From Gordionus sp. m RMFG-2023 (lineage: Eukaryota; Nematomorpha; Gordioida; Chordodea; Parachordodidae): 64,000 nt of DNA. The translations under genes were made by a program, and so were the position numbers. The first letter of the stretch is position 1; every line of letters starts with the position of its first letter. Positions 26,001-37,689 of this stretch are shown here, piece after piece. The notes beneath the pieces are model-generated. The model was not told the origin of the DNA and did no database searches. It saw nothing but the letters and a program-made list of their open reading frames with translations. Location of the stretch: the NCBI RefSeq assembly GCF_954871325.1, contig NC_088779.1:11472846-11536845 (forward strand), read 5' to 3'.

Positions 26001-27372
26001 ACTATATTTAGTGATCTAATACCCAATATCCATATCAAACAATTACATCATTTTATAAAGAAATATTTATCTAGAAACAAGAATATAATAAATTTGTGTC
26101 TATTAAAACATAGATTAAGTGAATTTATACTTATCATTTTAAATTTACTAAAAAAAATTTATTGATGAGACTTGAAAGTAATATGTAAGAGCATTCTACT
26201 TTATTGAGATTATTTTTAGACTTGTTTGATTAATTTTAATCAACAATAAATTTGTAATTTTATGTTTGGCACTAATTCTATAATAATGAAAATGAAGGAA
26301 AACAAATGAGGAAACTTTATTATAATATTTAATTCATATTTTATTTTAAAATTTCATTTAAATATTTTTTCTATTCAGAAAGAAAATTATAAATAAATAT
26401 TTATTACCCTATGCTTAATATATTATTACTTTTCTAACTAATCTCTTTTCAGGATTTAGTCCATATTAAGCCTAGCAATGCTAAATATTTGTGTGATAAA
26501 ATATGGGAAATTTAAAATCTTTTGCCATAATTTTAGATAGATCACAAATAACTTAATAAAAGTAACTTAAGCCATATTGTGAAAATTTTTTAACAAAATA
26601 TGCTGCCCTTAAAAAAAAAGAAATTTCCCTTTAAATATGAGTGTAGTGATGTCATGCTTAAATAATTTAAGGTTATTAGTATTAAAAATATTGTTTCATT
26701 TTTTTTTACAATGTTGAATGAGTTCCATCCCATATAAATAATATCAAGCCTCCTTTGTATAATGAGCACCTTCCTACAATTTGACAATTTATATCCAAAT
26801 ATTGGTTAATATTCTTGTCCAGTTGATCCAAACAAACTGGCTTGTTAAAGGGAACTTTTGATTTAATATTAACTGTCATTAAAAATTTTTGCAAGATATA
26901 AACCTTAATCTTTTTTAATTTAGGAAAGATATAAATATATACTCTCTCTTTGTCATAAATGGTGAAGGTAAAATTTTGTGGATAATGGGATAATGGATAT
27001 ATTTCATTTTTTTCTTGATATTGACCACAAAAAATCAAATAAGAAAATCCAACAAAACCAACTGCAATTAATTTATTTTTATTTTCTTCAAACTAATATG
27101 TATTTATTTTAAAACCAGATAATAAAATTAACTTTAACTCGATGTAGTCTTATAATATTTCCAGGTTTTAAAAAGTTTTCAGCATTTGAAATTTCACAGA
27201 ATAAATTACAGGTTATTGTTTGTCCAGGTTGTAATGATTCATCAAATATTTTAATTGAGGTATAAATTTTGTTATCAGAGGTATAAGATTGTTCTTTGGC
27301 AGAGTTTATAATCCCATATACATTTGATTTTTGATTTAAGGTTATATCTGATAACAATGTGTATTTTATCAT
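23033..27372 (-). CDS. POT1: POT1-like telomere end-binding protein, partial gene
   Basis: POT1 proteins bind the single-stranded G-rich telomere overhang through two N-terminal OB folds. Exon 1 (27372 to about 27133) starts MIKYTLLSDI and covers OB1, with NVYGIINSAKE, TITCNLFCEI and GNIIRLHRVK matching the YTPLNQL...NVYGVV...GDIVRFHRLK order of animal POT1. Exon 2 (27061-26710) has GFVGFSYLIFCG and then the OB2 start, CQIVGRCSLYKGG and FIWDGTHST. Exon 3 (23177-23033) joins in phase and gives IKKCHLSDVEIKN and YLIVPVYVYDEHVE, the end of OB2. A 3.5-kb intron separates exons 2 and 3. Exon 1 to exon 2 does not join in phase: about ten residues and one base seem missing, so a micro-exon or an assembly indel is likely. 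Exons encoding the C-terminal half must lie left of 23033, past the 16-kb insertion or outside the window. Confidence 0.75.
23340..25065. repeat. decayed transposon with GGAACGGAACGTTCC-type ends
   Basis: The left part starts CAGGGACGTGGAACGGAACG at about 23343. The right part (about 24988-25065) contains GGGAACGTTCTG and TTCTGGGTCC in broadly inverted arrangement. The style (C/G-rich self-complementary subterminal strings after CAGGGA) is that of the hAT elements here, but no clear TSD was found. It lies in the POT1 intron between exons 2 and 3 and contains the palindromic element at 24227-24925. Confidence 0.4.
24227..24925. mobile_element. palindromic MITE, about 0.7 kb
   Basis: The ends are GGTAACTCACTGAAACTTGGGGAA and the inverted TTCCCCGAGTTTCAGTGAGTTACC. 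Inner blocks also pair (TTTCAAAGTTTCATTA near 24360 and TAATGAAACTTTGAAT near 24793; TTTTTTGATGTAA near 24336 and TTACATCAAAAAA near 24815). Together these make a near full-length foldback without coding capacity. Flanking DNA reads GATTA on the left and AATTA on the right, so the TSD is ambiguous. Confidence 0.7.
25070..26709. other. POT1 intron remainder, no gene recognised
   Basis: This is the right half of the 3.5-kb intron between POT1 exons 2 and 3. It holds ordinary AT-rich sequence without recognisable coding or repeat ends. A short patch after TTTTCAG at about 26451 reads HIKPSN on the plus strand but lacks a catalytic Asp and any flanking kinase exons. Confidence 0.4.
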
Positions 27373-27845
27373 TTTTAGTGTCTTATGATATGATTTATTA
27401 ATATAAAGAATGTGAACAAAAGAAAAGAAGCATCACATCATAATCATACTATTAACACTTATGTAACAAACCAATTGCACTATTTTATATTATGTAACAT
27501 TACGATATTCAAGTATGTAATTAATTTATACTTATATTATTATAATGAATTATATACATATAGTTGGTATTATAAATAAAATAAATTTTATTTTATGTTG
27601 ACTCCCATACTATCATTTAAGAATGGGATTAGATTTAACAAAATATTATCTATATAGATATAAGTTTATAGTTGAAAACATTTAAATTTAATTTAACATG
27701 ATTATTTCAAATATTTAGTTTGAAATTATTTTTGCATTTTGTAAAAAAAGGTTTTATTCGTCAATACTTGCGGTATATTTAAATTTTTATTCTTCAATTT
27801 TATTAAAATTTAATTATAATTTTTATTTGTAAGTACCTAAATTAA
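27373..27845. promoter_or_regulatory. divergent intergenic region between POT1-like gene and plus-strand ORF
   Basis: Only 473 bp separate the POT1 start codon (minus strand, 27372) from the ATG of the plus-strand ORF at 27846, so both promoters must sit here or overlap. The region is AT-rich without a diagnostic element that I can name. Its promoter role is inferred purely from position. Confidence 0.4.
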
Positions 27846-28733
27846 ATGAATGATAATCTTAAAAAAGCAGTTCATAAAAATTTATATACATGTCATGATG
27901 ATAATAATATACCACAATTGGTAAGAAAATCATATATGATCGAAAATGATCAAAGCAAACAAATTTTTAAAAAACCAATTCCAAGAATTTGCAATAATAA
28001 GGAATTATTTCAAAATAACAATGGTAAAGAAAATACGATTATTAGTCGGTCCAGAAGTATTGAAATGACTGGAGTGATTAGGGAAGATACAAAATCTTAT
28101 ATAAAACATGAAATTGCCAGAAATAATTATAAGTCAATTTATGGAGTACATAATTTTACAAAAATATCAGCAATGAGTAAAGATCCTGAAAACCATAATG
28201 GTTTAAAACCAAAAATTTATAATAAAGGTTTGACTGGATCCTTAGCAAAAAGTAACATTCACTCCCATTTTGATCATGAAAAAGATATTTATGTGAAAAC
28301 AAATCCAAAAGAAGTTATTAATAAAGTTAATATATTAAAGATAGAACCCAAAAATGAGTTGAAGGATCTACAACTAGACAAAAATAATTTAGTAAAAGAA
28401 CCTCTAAAAACTTTGGAAGAAAATAAAAACATTTCATTATCTGATCAGCCTGGCCACCATAGTAAACTTCTCAATACTATATATGTAAATCAAAATATTC
28501 AAGCAAAAGTTGAGGCTTATAAGAAATATATTTTATGTAACCCTTTAAATCTTATGCAACAAAAAACTAATTTCGATGTTGCTCTTACAAATATCACAAA
28601 TACAAAACAAATAGTCAAAAAAAAGTTAGATGATAAAACTGAAGACATCAAAATCAAAGAGAGCATAAATTACAATAATCCTCCACACACCAATTCATCA
28701 TCAAGCAGGTTTTTTTATGGGGTTGTATTTTAA
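27846..28733 (+). CDS. 295-aa disordered protein or N-terminal exon of the Aurora gene
   Basis: This is the longest uninterrupted open frame of the gene-bearing plus strand before the kinase. It starts at ATG 27846 (MNDNLKKAVHKNL) and ends FYGVVF-stop. The protein is Lys/Asn-rich, low in hydrophobics and without a recognisable fold, consistent with intrinsic disorder. NNNGKENTI (about residue 60) contains a KEN box, a degron also found in the disordered N-terminus of animal Aurora A. Position (same strand, just upstream of the kinase exons) fits an Aurora N-terminal region. However, the best donor near the end (AGCAG|GTTTTT) is out of phase with the first kinase exon at 30719, so at least one further exon or an indel would be needed. 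It could equally be an independent single-exon gene. Confidence 0.55.
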   Translation: MNDNLKKAVHKNLYTCHDDNNIPQLVRKSYMIENDQSKQIFKKPIPRICNNKELFQNNNGKENTIISRSRSIEMTGVIREDTKSYIKHEIARNNYKSIYGVHNFTKISAMSKDPENHNGLKPKIYNKGLTGSLAKSNIHSHFDHEKDIYVKTNPKEVINKVNILKIEPKNELKDLQLDKNNLVKEPLKTLEENKNISLSDQPGHHSKLLNTIYVNQNIQAKVEAYKKYILCNPLNLMQQKTNFDVALTNITNTKQIVKKKLDDKTEDIKIKESINYNNPPHTNSSSSRFFYGVVF

Positions 28734-30515
28734 ATTCATTTATACCAGAGAACACAGGTATCAATTGCATGGCCTGACCAAGGTTTATAAAAAAAAATTT
28801 GGCAAGACTTAGACTAATTAATATTTTATTTTTCTCATAACCATCTTTGAATTCCATAAAAAAAAAATTCATTCAAAAAAAGCAGTTGACCAACTTTCAT
28901 GAATTATTTAGTATATTTTCTTTTTTTATTCTCCAAAAGTTATACATCTAAATTAAAATATGCCAATTTTCATTGCTAAATGTAGATAGTTAAATGCTCA
29001 ATTTAGCCAATTTTTAAAATGGCTAAGTCAAGATTTTAGCCAAAATATTATCTGTGGGTGAAATAGTGGTTGTTAAAGACATATGGGAATTCTGTGTTTG
29101 AGTTAATATTTGAAATAAGCAGTTAAGTTGGATGTAATGTTGTGTTATTTCAGCTTTGATTTTATTTATAGTGACGTACTGTTTAGTTGTTAAAATATTT
29201 TTTGTTTAGTTAATTAATATTTTGTATAGTGTTATGTTAATTAATGTAAATATATATAGTAAAGTGAATTTTTCAATTATTTTAATTAATTATTTTTGCA
29301 TGTTTTAATGATGAGTTTTAGATTAACTAAATATGTTTAAGTAAAGTATAATATACTGGGGGTGGTGATATTGTTGTTATGGAATGGAAGTTTCTATATT
29401 GGCAGGAAAGAGTACCAAAATAGGAGTGGACATAGTGGTCATATTATGATGTTTTGTCCCAATTAAGCTGACAGAGTGAGATGCACTGGATGTGATAGAT
29501 TTGGGAATATTAAGGAAAATTATAATATGGGAAATGTGAATATTAGAGAAGGGTTCCCACATAGGGGAGAAGTATCAGGTGCCATTAATATGAGAATGAA
29601 AATGAAGGCAGTGGTGAGGAAATGTGTAAGGTAGGTGAAATTGTATGTTAAATGCCAGAAAGAAGGGCATGGGATTGTGAAATGAAGTAACTCTATGATG
29701 GCAATAGAATGCAGGCTGGGAGTTTGGAACAAAAGGAGGTGAGCATGAAGGTAGGAAGATGGAAATGTGGGGTGCGGATGTTGCATAGAGATGGATATAT
29801 ATATAATATATATCTGACAATCTTTGCATATAACTTGATTGTGAATAAAATTTTCTGGGCATCCCAAATCAGACAACAATTAGGTGGGATTATATATTAA
29901 AATGGTGTACAACAGGGTTAGCAGTAACACGAATATTTGAATTTAAAATACAAATATTTTTTTTGTATTTATATTTATTTGAATATTTTAAAAATTATTT
30001 ATATTTTTAATACTAAATATTTAATTATTTATAACGCATTTTTAAATTTTTGCATAAAAATAGTTTAAACATATTTAACGTATCACTTTCAGCGACTTTT
30101 ATAAATGGCTAATTTCAGATTTTTGCCAAGGTATTGAGCATCTATTGGCGAATTTATAATTTAGCCGTTTAAAAAAATCGACTAGATCGGGCTATTTAAC
30201 AACATTACATTCGTCATACACTTTGTGCCTATATTTTGAGATGATAAACATTGATAATAAAAGACAAAATATTGGCGAAATTTTTTACCCGTTTAAAAAA
30301 AATCGACTAGATCAGGACATTTAACAACATTACATTCATTATAAACTTTATTCTCATATTTTAAATGAGATGATTAACATTTTGATAATAAAAAACAAAA
30401 TACATTTAATCATTAAAATTTAGTTTGTTTTTTTTGAATAGAAAAGCTAATTATAATAAATTCTGTTGTACTGAGCCAATAACTTTATAACATGTTGATG
30501 ATGAATAAATCGATC
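28734..30515. other. region before the kinase exons, repeats and a G-rich tract
   Basis: It contains decayed pieces of the TAGTGTTGTTAA MITE family (about 28975-29060 and 30100-30215; GGCTAA, TAGCCGTTT and TTTAACAACATTA strings). A direct duplication of about 125 bp follows (unit with AAAATCGACTAGATC at about 30175 and 30300). The unusually purine-rich stretch at 29340-29880 has no usable open frame on the plus strand. No gene recognised. Confidence 0.4.
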
Positions 30516-30674
30516 TAGTGTTGTTAACGGCTCGTTTTGAGCCGATTTTTAAAACGGCTAACTATATTTTATCCAGAAAAATATTACACAAGCCTAAGAT
30601 TTTACTCATAGCTCAATGATTTAAACATCCATTAGGGTAGAAATCGGCTCAAAACTAGCTGTTTAACAACACTA
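30516..30674. mobile_element. MITE, TAGTGTTGTTAA family
   Basis: A 159-bp near-palindrome. The left end is TAGTGTTGTTAACGGCTCG and the right end is GCTGTTTAACAACACTA, with inner GGCTAACTATATTTTATCC. Related copies lie at 36572-36755, 53588-53795, 56455-56632 and 57555-57748, and the 2.16-kb foldback at 41303 shares its outermost bases. It sits 44 bp upstream of the first recognised kinase exon. Its own TSD has decayed. Confidence 0.7.
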
Positions 30675-30718
30675 AAAGAGCCTATATTTTAATAGTATTT
30701 TGTAATATAATTATATAG

Positions 30719-33700
30719 GAAAAAATGGTGTGTGAATGATTTCGAAGTTGGAAGACCTCTAGGTAGAGGAAAATTCGGAAATGTTTATTTGGCTCGAGAA
30801 AAACAAACCAAATTTATCGTTGCTCTCAAAGTTTTATAACTAATTTTTTATTTATAATTGCTTTGTTTTTTTACAAAAATAATTTACAGGTACTATTTAA
30901 AAATTCTTTGGCGGAAGCTAACATAGAGCATCAGGTCAGGCGTGAAATCGAAATTCAATCTCATTTAAGGTTTTGCATATTATTTAAAAATTTGAACATA
31001 TTTTTTTTACGCAGGCACCCAAATATACTAAAACTTTATGGCTATTTTTATGATTCGTCTAAAGTCTATTTAATCTTGGAACATGCTCCACAGGGTGAGT
31101 TGTACAAGAAATTAAAAGAATGTAAACGGTTTGAAAAAACTATTTCCGCAAATGTAAGTCACTTTGATTGGTGCGGGGGGGGGGGGTTATTATCTTTGAA
31201 ATAATCTCACTTTTTTTTAAATAGAGGAAAAAATAATATTATATTGTGTGCTTATAAAATATCATTACATTGCTAAATAAACATTTTTTCTTCAATTAAT
31301 ATCAATGATCAATTTTTTATTAACCCCATTATATTGATATATTGGGTAAATATAATATGAACCAAACTTACTCACCTATACAAGGCATTACGGAATATCC
31401 AATAGAAATAAGGAAGTGAAATTAAGCCAATAGAGCTAGGGGAATTTTTTTGCTTAAAATATTTTCAATACTTGTTTATTTATACTTTAAGTACGTGTAT
31501 CAAATAGCGGACGCTTTAAAGTACTGTCACGCGAAAAATGTAATCCATCGGGATATTAAACCCGAAAATTTACTCCTTGGTATGAATGGCGATATCAAAT
31601 TAGCCGATTTTGGATGGTCTGTCCATGCCCCAGATTCAAAGTTTATAATTAACCTATTAACTAATTTCTTCTTTATATGATACAATAGTATTTATATATT
31701 CCATTATTTTGGGGGCAAAAAACATTGTCGTTCGAGTTCGCCAGTTCTAAATAAGTTATATAATTATTAACACGTTAAATACATTTAAATTAAAATGATT
31801 GTTAATTATTCATTAACAAAGACTAATGAGTAATTATATATAGTTAGCCTCTTACCATACCTAACTTTTTTTTGTACATAATGATTCATTCACACGAACA
31901 GCAAATAACTTATTGACATTAAAACATGTTTGTTTATCTTTTAACGCAGGCTTTATATTTTAACATCGATCGATTAGATGTTTTACAATGACCTCATCTA
32001 TTGGATACATATATTTTACTTTACCATACATTTAATTCCTAAATAAAATTATTTAAATATTTGAATCGCTTGCTCAGTCAGTACTGATAGAAATATGGAA
32101 TTTTAAAATATTAAATAGAAATAGTGGAGCCCAAGCCATGACATTGCTCAATTTATTTATATTAGTTAGAGACCTGCATTTTAATTTTTTTAAATATACC
32201 TGGGCCAGGCCTTAAAATTTTTTTTAAAAAAAAATATCCCTGCATGACCTAAATTTTTTTTGAAGTTACCCGGGCTGTATATTTAAAACCCGAATAATTT
32301 TAATCACCATTAATAGCTACAAAAATTAAGAATAAAAATATTTGAAAAAACAGGGCTGGGCCATGCAAATGGTACCTCTACAGGTTTCTGATTTAGCCCA
32401 AGCGATTTTATGCAGGGATCCATATCTGAACCGTGAAATCAGCATTAACTCTTATAATTTCAGAATCTAGAATTAGTAAAAGTGTTGGTGACCCGAATCA
32501 AACCTCTAAAATATTTGGAAACCGATTTGAATCTTTTGATTAGAAAGTTCTATTAAAGATTATTATCAATCAATTCCGATAATTTTCATATAGTCTTTTT
32601 AGAGATGTTTATACATTTATGGAAGTATTCCCAACCTTCGAATTTATTATTTCCCCTTATTGATATGATTTGATAGAGGGAATCTAATAAAATAAACCTG
32701 TTTTTGTTGATTTTAGTGATAAACAAAAAAATGTGCCTTCCTTCCTACATATTCGAGATCTGCAAAAAATTTTGGACAAGTTGTTCAACCGAATTTTGCC
32801 CGGCCCGATCCGTTATAAAATTTTAATTTCCCCAGCCCCTTAAAATTTTGAAAAATCCGTCCCATCCTTTTAAATTTTTTGTACGAATTTTCCGGCCCGT
32901 TATTAAAATACAAAGAAAATAGGCTATTGTAATTTATTTTTAGAAAGTCTTAATCAAAACATAAACCTGGAATTCAAAAAAATATCACTAAATGTCCTGG
33001 CTGACCTATTAAAATTTTACAAAAACTCGAGATTTTGGTGGCCCTGCCTGATTTTTTTATGTATAAATTGTTTAGCCCAGCCAAATAAATTATGTGTATG
33101 AATTGTCCGGCCCATTTTAATTTCTTAAAAGATTTGCCACATCCGCCGGCTGCTTTGCAGATTTCTACTGTACATAATTCCAATGAGTTTTTAATTTGTA
33201 TGTAAAAGAGTTTAATCCAATTTTTAAAGTTCGAACCTAAGTTATATTATTATTTTGTGCTAGCCGAATCTTAATCCTAAGCCGATTTTTATCTGAACTT
33301 ACCTGATTTTAATAATGGAGTAGATTAATTATTTTTTATATTTTACTACTCATCAAAATATTTTAAAATTGGTATCAAATTCATTTTCATTGGTTCTTAA
33401 AAGCGTTAAAAAAGGAAATCCTTAAGAAAAACAGGAAATTTTTTGGACCATATGTTGTTTATTATATATATAGGTAATTTTTTATTTGAATACATTACAT
33501 AGGAGAGCCACATTATGTGGGACCATCGATTATCTTTCGCCAGAAATGATATTAAGTTTACCCCACGATTCCGCCGTGGATCTATGGTGCCTAGGGGTAT
33601 TGTGCTATGAATTTTTAGCCGGTATATATTCCAACTTGAAATAAATGTATTTTACATGTTATCTTGTTTTACATATCGCCTTAATAAGTAAAATTGTATT

Positions 33701-36700
33701 TTTCCATTGCTCTTTGTTAATATTTTAGAACTATTATATCTTATTTATAAAATCCCTAAGGGCTGAGTAACAAAGCAAAACATTTTGTATTTCAAAACCA
33801 CTGCGCATTTTGTTTTTGATTTTTTCTAATGGGCAAAAACTAGGGTTGACATATCAATAATTTATTGAATAAAAATTATAATTTAAATCAATTTTCTTTT
33901 TTATTTGTATTTTAAATCATTATTAGATATACCAATTTAAAACATTTTATTATACTTCACTTTAACATACAAGCCCCTGTGAAGGGGGTGGCAGAGACCT
34001 GGAGCAGCCAAATTTTGGTTCTTATACAGTTATTTTAATTTCCCTAGTTTACATTTAAATTTATTTTTTTTGTTTATTTGGATTTCTATTTTTCTTATTG
34101 TCAATTTTTTTTATCAATTTAGATTTGCTTTTCTTAGAGCTTTAATAGATTGAGGTTTTTAGGACCACTGAATTTATTTTTATTCCGGGCCGCCAAAATA
34201 TCTTAGCATAGATTATACTATATTTTAAATATAAGTTTAGTGGAAATATCAAGAATCTCTAAATTATTTCAATCTATTTTTATTATTGATATATTCAATA
34301 TTTTGATGTTAAAAAGATTTGCATTTGCAGTTTTTATATAAATTTTAATTTTTGATTCTAATTTACATTAAATTAAAATTCAATCACAAATGATTACATT
34401 AAATAATATGTGAGCAAAGAGTGATAATTATATAACATAAAGTACCTTTTAATCAAATCAAAATCTCTTAAAATTTTACAGGAAAATAGATGTCTATTTT
34501 TCTCCAGGGTATACATTAAGAAGTTATTTTATTTAGCTCGAATGTTGGCAAATTATAATTAACCGCAAATGAATTAATTATTATTATGATATATAATAGA
34601 TAATTGATTACTTATAAATACAAAATTCATAAATATAAAAATAAAATTTTTTGGGTTCTGGTAATAGTTTTAATTTTGCCCGGTATATTTTGTAAAAAAT
34701 TTAAAGTTCTCTTGACAATTGTTTAAGGGAAGAGATAACGATTTGTAAAACAATATAATTTGTTAATTTAAACTATTTGTTTTTCTCAGCTATATCAACT
34801 ATATTAGAATTTATATTTTTTTGGAAAGGAAGAGACTTATGTGAAGTCCCAGATTAAGGACTTACTTAAGCACCAAGGTGCTGAAGTCAAACCATCTACA
34901 GCCATCATCTTTTTGTTAAATTATCAGGCTCTATGATATTCGATATTCGGGCTCTCATAAGAGTATGGCTAATTAAATTAATTGCTGCATGCTTTGCACC
35001 TTCACATTGACTATAGATATAATTAGGATCATGTCTCCTGGTTGAAAGATGTTACATCGAATTTTGTGGCCTTGAAACTCTTAATTGTGCATCTGTGATT
35101 TAATAATGTTTCCAACCATTTATGCATGTGTTTAGTTGAACGATTTTATATCCAATTCTGGGGCCTATGACAATTATTAACTGTTCATCTGATAAGAAGT
35201 TTCCAAGTTGATAATGCTTCCACCATTCATAACCAATAGTAGAATCAACATTTTGAAATTGTATATATTCCAAAGGAGGATTCGATTAGATTTTAATTAA
35301 AGGTTCAAATAACGGTTCAGTATGTAAAAAATTATATTGGTTACGGTTCTTTAGAAAAAATTTACAAAGGTTCGGTTCGGTTCAGCTAATTATAAAGGTT
35401 CATTACGGTTAGAAATTTTTTTTTATTGAAGCAACACCATCGTCTAATTTATTTTTATTATAAGCATATATGAATTATATATAAAAAAATTATAATATAT
35501 TATCTAATATAAATGGATTCATATTTGTTTGTTGTGACGATAACACAAATTTTAGCCCCGAAAAGGCCCTTTCTACAGAAACTTGTGTTGCGGGAATCGC
35601 CAGTACTATAAGAGCAACTTTATATAATTCAGGATATTCAAAATTTTTTGATTTTTAAAATATAAAAACTGAACCGGTTTAACCTTTTTTATAAAGGTTA
35701 TTTTTACTCCTTCAAAAAATTATTATATCGGTTCGGTTACGGTTCTGATATTTAAAACGGTTTATAAGGGTTTAACGGTTCACTCCGGGTTCCTGTTTTT
35801 AACTAAACTAACTTTTGATTGTAGGGTTATACCCTTATGTTGTTTAAAAAAATTTTATATACTTTAAATTTGGTATTTTTTAAATATAAACAATAATAAT
35901 CTATCACTTTGATAAAATAAATAATTATGATAGGAAATCCTCCTTTTTATTCCACTAAAGTCAATGATACGTATGCCAAAATAACGAGAGTTCTCTACAC
36001 CTTTCCTTGTGATGGATTTGACGATGGCTCAAGAGATTTGATTAAATCAGTTAAAAAATTATTATAAAGTTTATTGGTTGCTAATATAATATTCGTATTT
36101 TTATAATAAAACAGCAGCATTTCACCTAATATAAATGTTTTTTTTGCGTCCCTTTTTTGCCTTATTAACATGCATTAAAAAGAAATCTCCTTGCTAATTA
36201 TATTTTTCCCCCTTCATACAGTGTTCCTTTATAATTTTTTTAAAAATTAGATTTTATAATAATATTAGGCAGGTTTTATATTTTTAAATCCTGGCCAAGT
36301 TTTGCATAAATAATTTGGAAATTTTTTTAAAAATCTCTCATTCGATTTTTATTCTCAAGTATTAGTTGATAAAAAAAATTATCAATAACTTATGATCCTT
36401 AAATGTCTTATTAAATTATCCATGAGTCATGTCATGATATTATTTCTTATATTTTTTCCATTTATTTCTTTTTCCTAACAATAAGGCGACGAGATTGCAA
36501 ATATTTATCAAGAATATTTTGTGCGTCGTTACTCATGATGTCGCTCCATACTTTGAATTTTGACCGACATCTAGTGTTGTTAAACGACTCTATTTGAAAT
36601 AAGATTTTAGCCAAAACAATATTACGTAAGCCTCGAGATTCCGCTAATAGATGTCCAAACCTTTCTGCCATCTATAAGAAAAATTTTACGAATTATTTGT

Positions 36701-36951
36701 TGGTTAAAATTTTTATTTAGTCGTTTTTAAAAAATTGAGCCATTTGACAACACTACAGACACCCCAAAACAGCCTATATTAAGCTATGAATTAATTTTTA
36801 TAAATAAATACAAAAATCTAAAAAATATTTTTTATTTAAATAATTAGCTTTTAAAGAAGAATCCAAAGGAACGTTTATCTTTGGGAGAAGTAATGCAACA
36901 CTTTTGGATCCAAGCAAACATGACTAAAATAAATAAGGAACTCAAGAAATA
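30719..36951 (+). CDS. AURK: Aurora-family Ser/Thr mitotic kinase, seven exons
   Basis: Exons: 30719-30830, 30890-30969, 31015-31153, 31492-31640, 33503-33621, 35934-36049, 36847-36951. All junctions are GT-AG and in phase. Introns are 59, 45, 338, 1862, 2312 and 797 nt. The protein reads [18 protein letters not shown], then NVYLAREKQ and VALK (ATP Lys), [16 protein letters not shown] (helix C Glu), [13 protein letters not shown] (catalytic Asp), DFGWSVHAP, and the activation loop [15 protein letters not shown], which keeps the Thr equivalent to human Aurora A Thr288. It ends [11 protein letters not shown] and [12 protein letters not shown], so the domain is complete with a short tail. Within exon 1, between GKFG and NVYL, the assembly is one base short of an open frame. 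This is either an assembly error or a lesion in the glycine loop. The upstream N-terminal exon is not settled (see the 27846 ORF). Confidence 0.9.
31641..33502. other. Aurora intron 4 with MITEs
   Basis: This 1.86-kb intron holds a MITE at about 32167-32390 (ends AGAGACCTGCA and GGTACCTCTACAGGTTTCTG, same family as 54709-54900, GGGCC-rich arms). A second GGCCCG-rich decayed repeat lies at about 32750-33130. Expansion of this intron, compared with the 45-59-nt introns of the same gene, is mostly repeat DNA. Confidence 0.55.
33622..35279. other. Aurora intron 5, left part
   Basis: No gene recognised. Positions 34830-35250 are less AT-rich than their surroundings and may be decayed transposon coding sequence, but all frames are broken and no motif was identified. 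Confidence 0.35.
35280..35800 (-). mobile_element. hAT relic with transposase C-terminus
   Basis: Both arms carry GGTTCGGTTCGG / GAACCGG-type subterminal strings in inverted arrangement. On the minus strand, about 35640-35490 reads [37 protein letters not shown], the hAT C-terminal dimerisation domain. Only this end of the transposase remains, so the element is internally deleted. It lies in Aurora intron 5. Confidence 0.7.
36572..36755. mobile_element. MITE, TAGTGTTGTTAA family
   Basis: Ends are TAGTGTTGTTAAACGACTC and GAGCCATTTGACAACACTA. Flanks CCGACATC and CAGACACC match at six of eight positions, consistent with a decayed 8-bp TSD. It is inside the last Aurora intron, about 90 bp before the final exon. 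Confidence 0.65.
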
Positions 36952-37689
36952 ACTTAATTATTCCAATTTTTTAAGGATAGAAAAAGAGTTCTCCATTTGA
37001 ATTTGACCATAAAATCAATAAAATTATTTATTTGACTGTGATTTTATTTTATAAAAATTATTTTTTTTAAAAAATAATTCATAATTTTAGCATAAACTGG
37101 GATGCATAATTTATCTTATATTATCACATTTAATATTACCTTGTAATTTATTATATTTCTCTATTTTTGAATATTATAAATTAATTTTTAACACATTAGT
37201 AAACTATATGAACATGATTAGTATTGCCTTAGTATGTTAAAAGTTACATCCTTAAAACGCATTCATTATAACTAGCTACACTTTAGTAACGAGTTCTAGC
37301 TCATTTTGAATAAGTAACTTTTAACGAGTTCTAATTCATTTTAAAAAAATAACAAGTTACAGTTTTCAAAAGTAGTTATTCACAAGTTACTTTAATTATC
37401 AAAATAATTTTGGGATTTGAATCTTAATTAAAAGAATTATAATTTACAGAAAAATATAATATTATTTTTTGATTTATTTTTTTTATATATTCTATTTTTA
37501 TTATAAATCATATATTTTCAGAGATAATTTATCATATTAATTAAATAATCTAATAGAAAAGTTTAGTATAAAGTCAAAAATGATTATAAGAAATAAGTTA
37601 AAATTTTCACAATTATCGGAAAAAATATATAATATTAGTAAATCACAAAAAGTCATTAATTTTTGCTGTCTTTTATTGATTCCCTTTTA

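Noticed and set aside
26451-26512. Short HIKPSN-containing plus-strand patch resembling a kinase loop
   Set aside because: No HRD/HxD aspartate, no neighbouring kinase exons, immediate stop.
29340-29900. Purine-rich stretch with Cys-containing short frames, considered as a gene or old retroelement fragment
   Set aside because: No sustained open frame on the plus strand and the minus-strand frames are low-complexity; no family signature strong enough to name.
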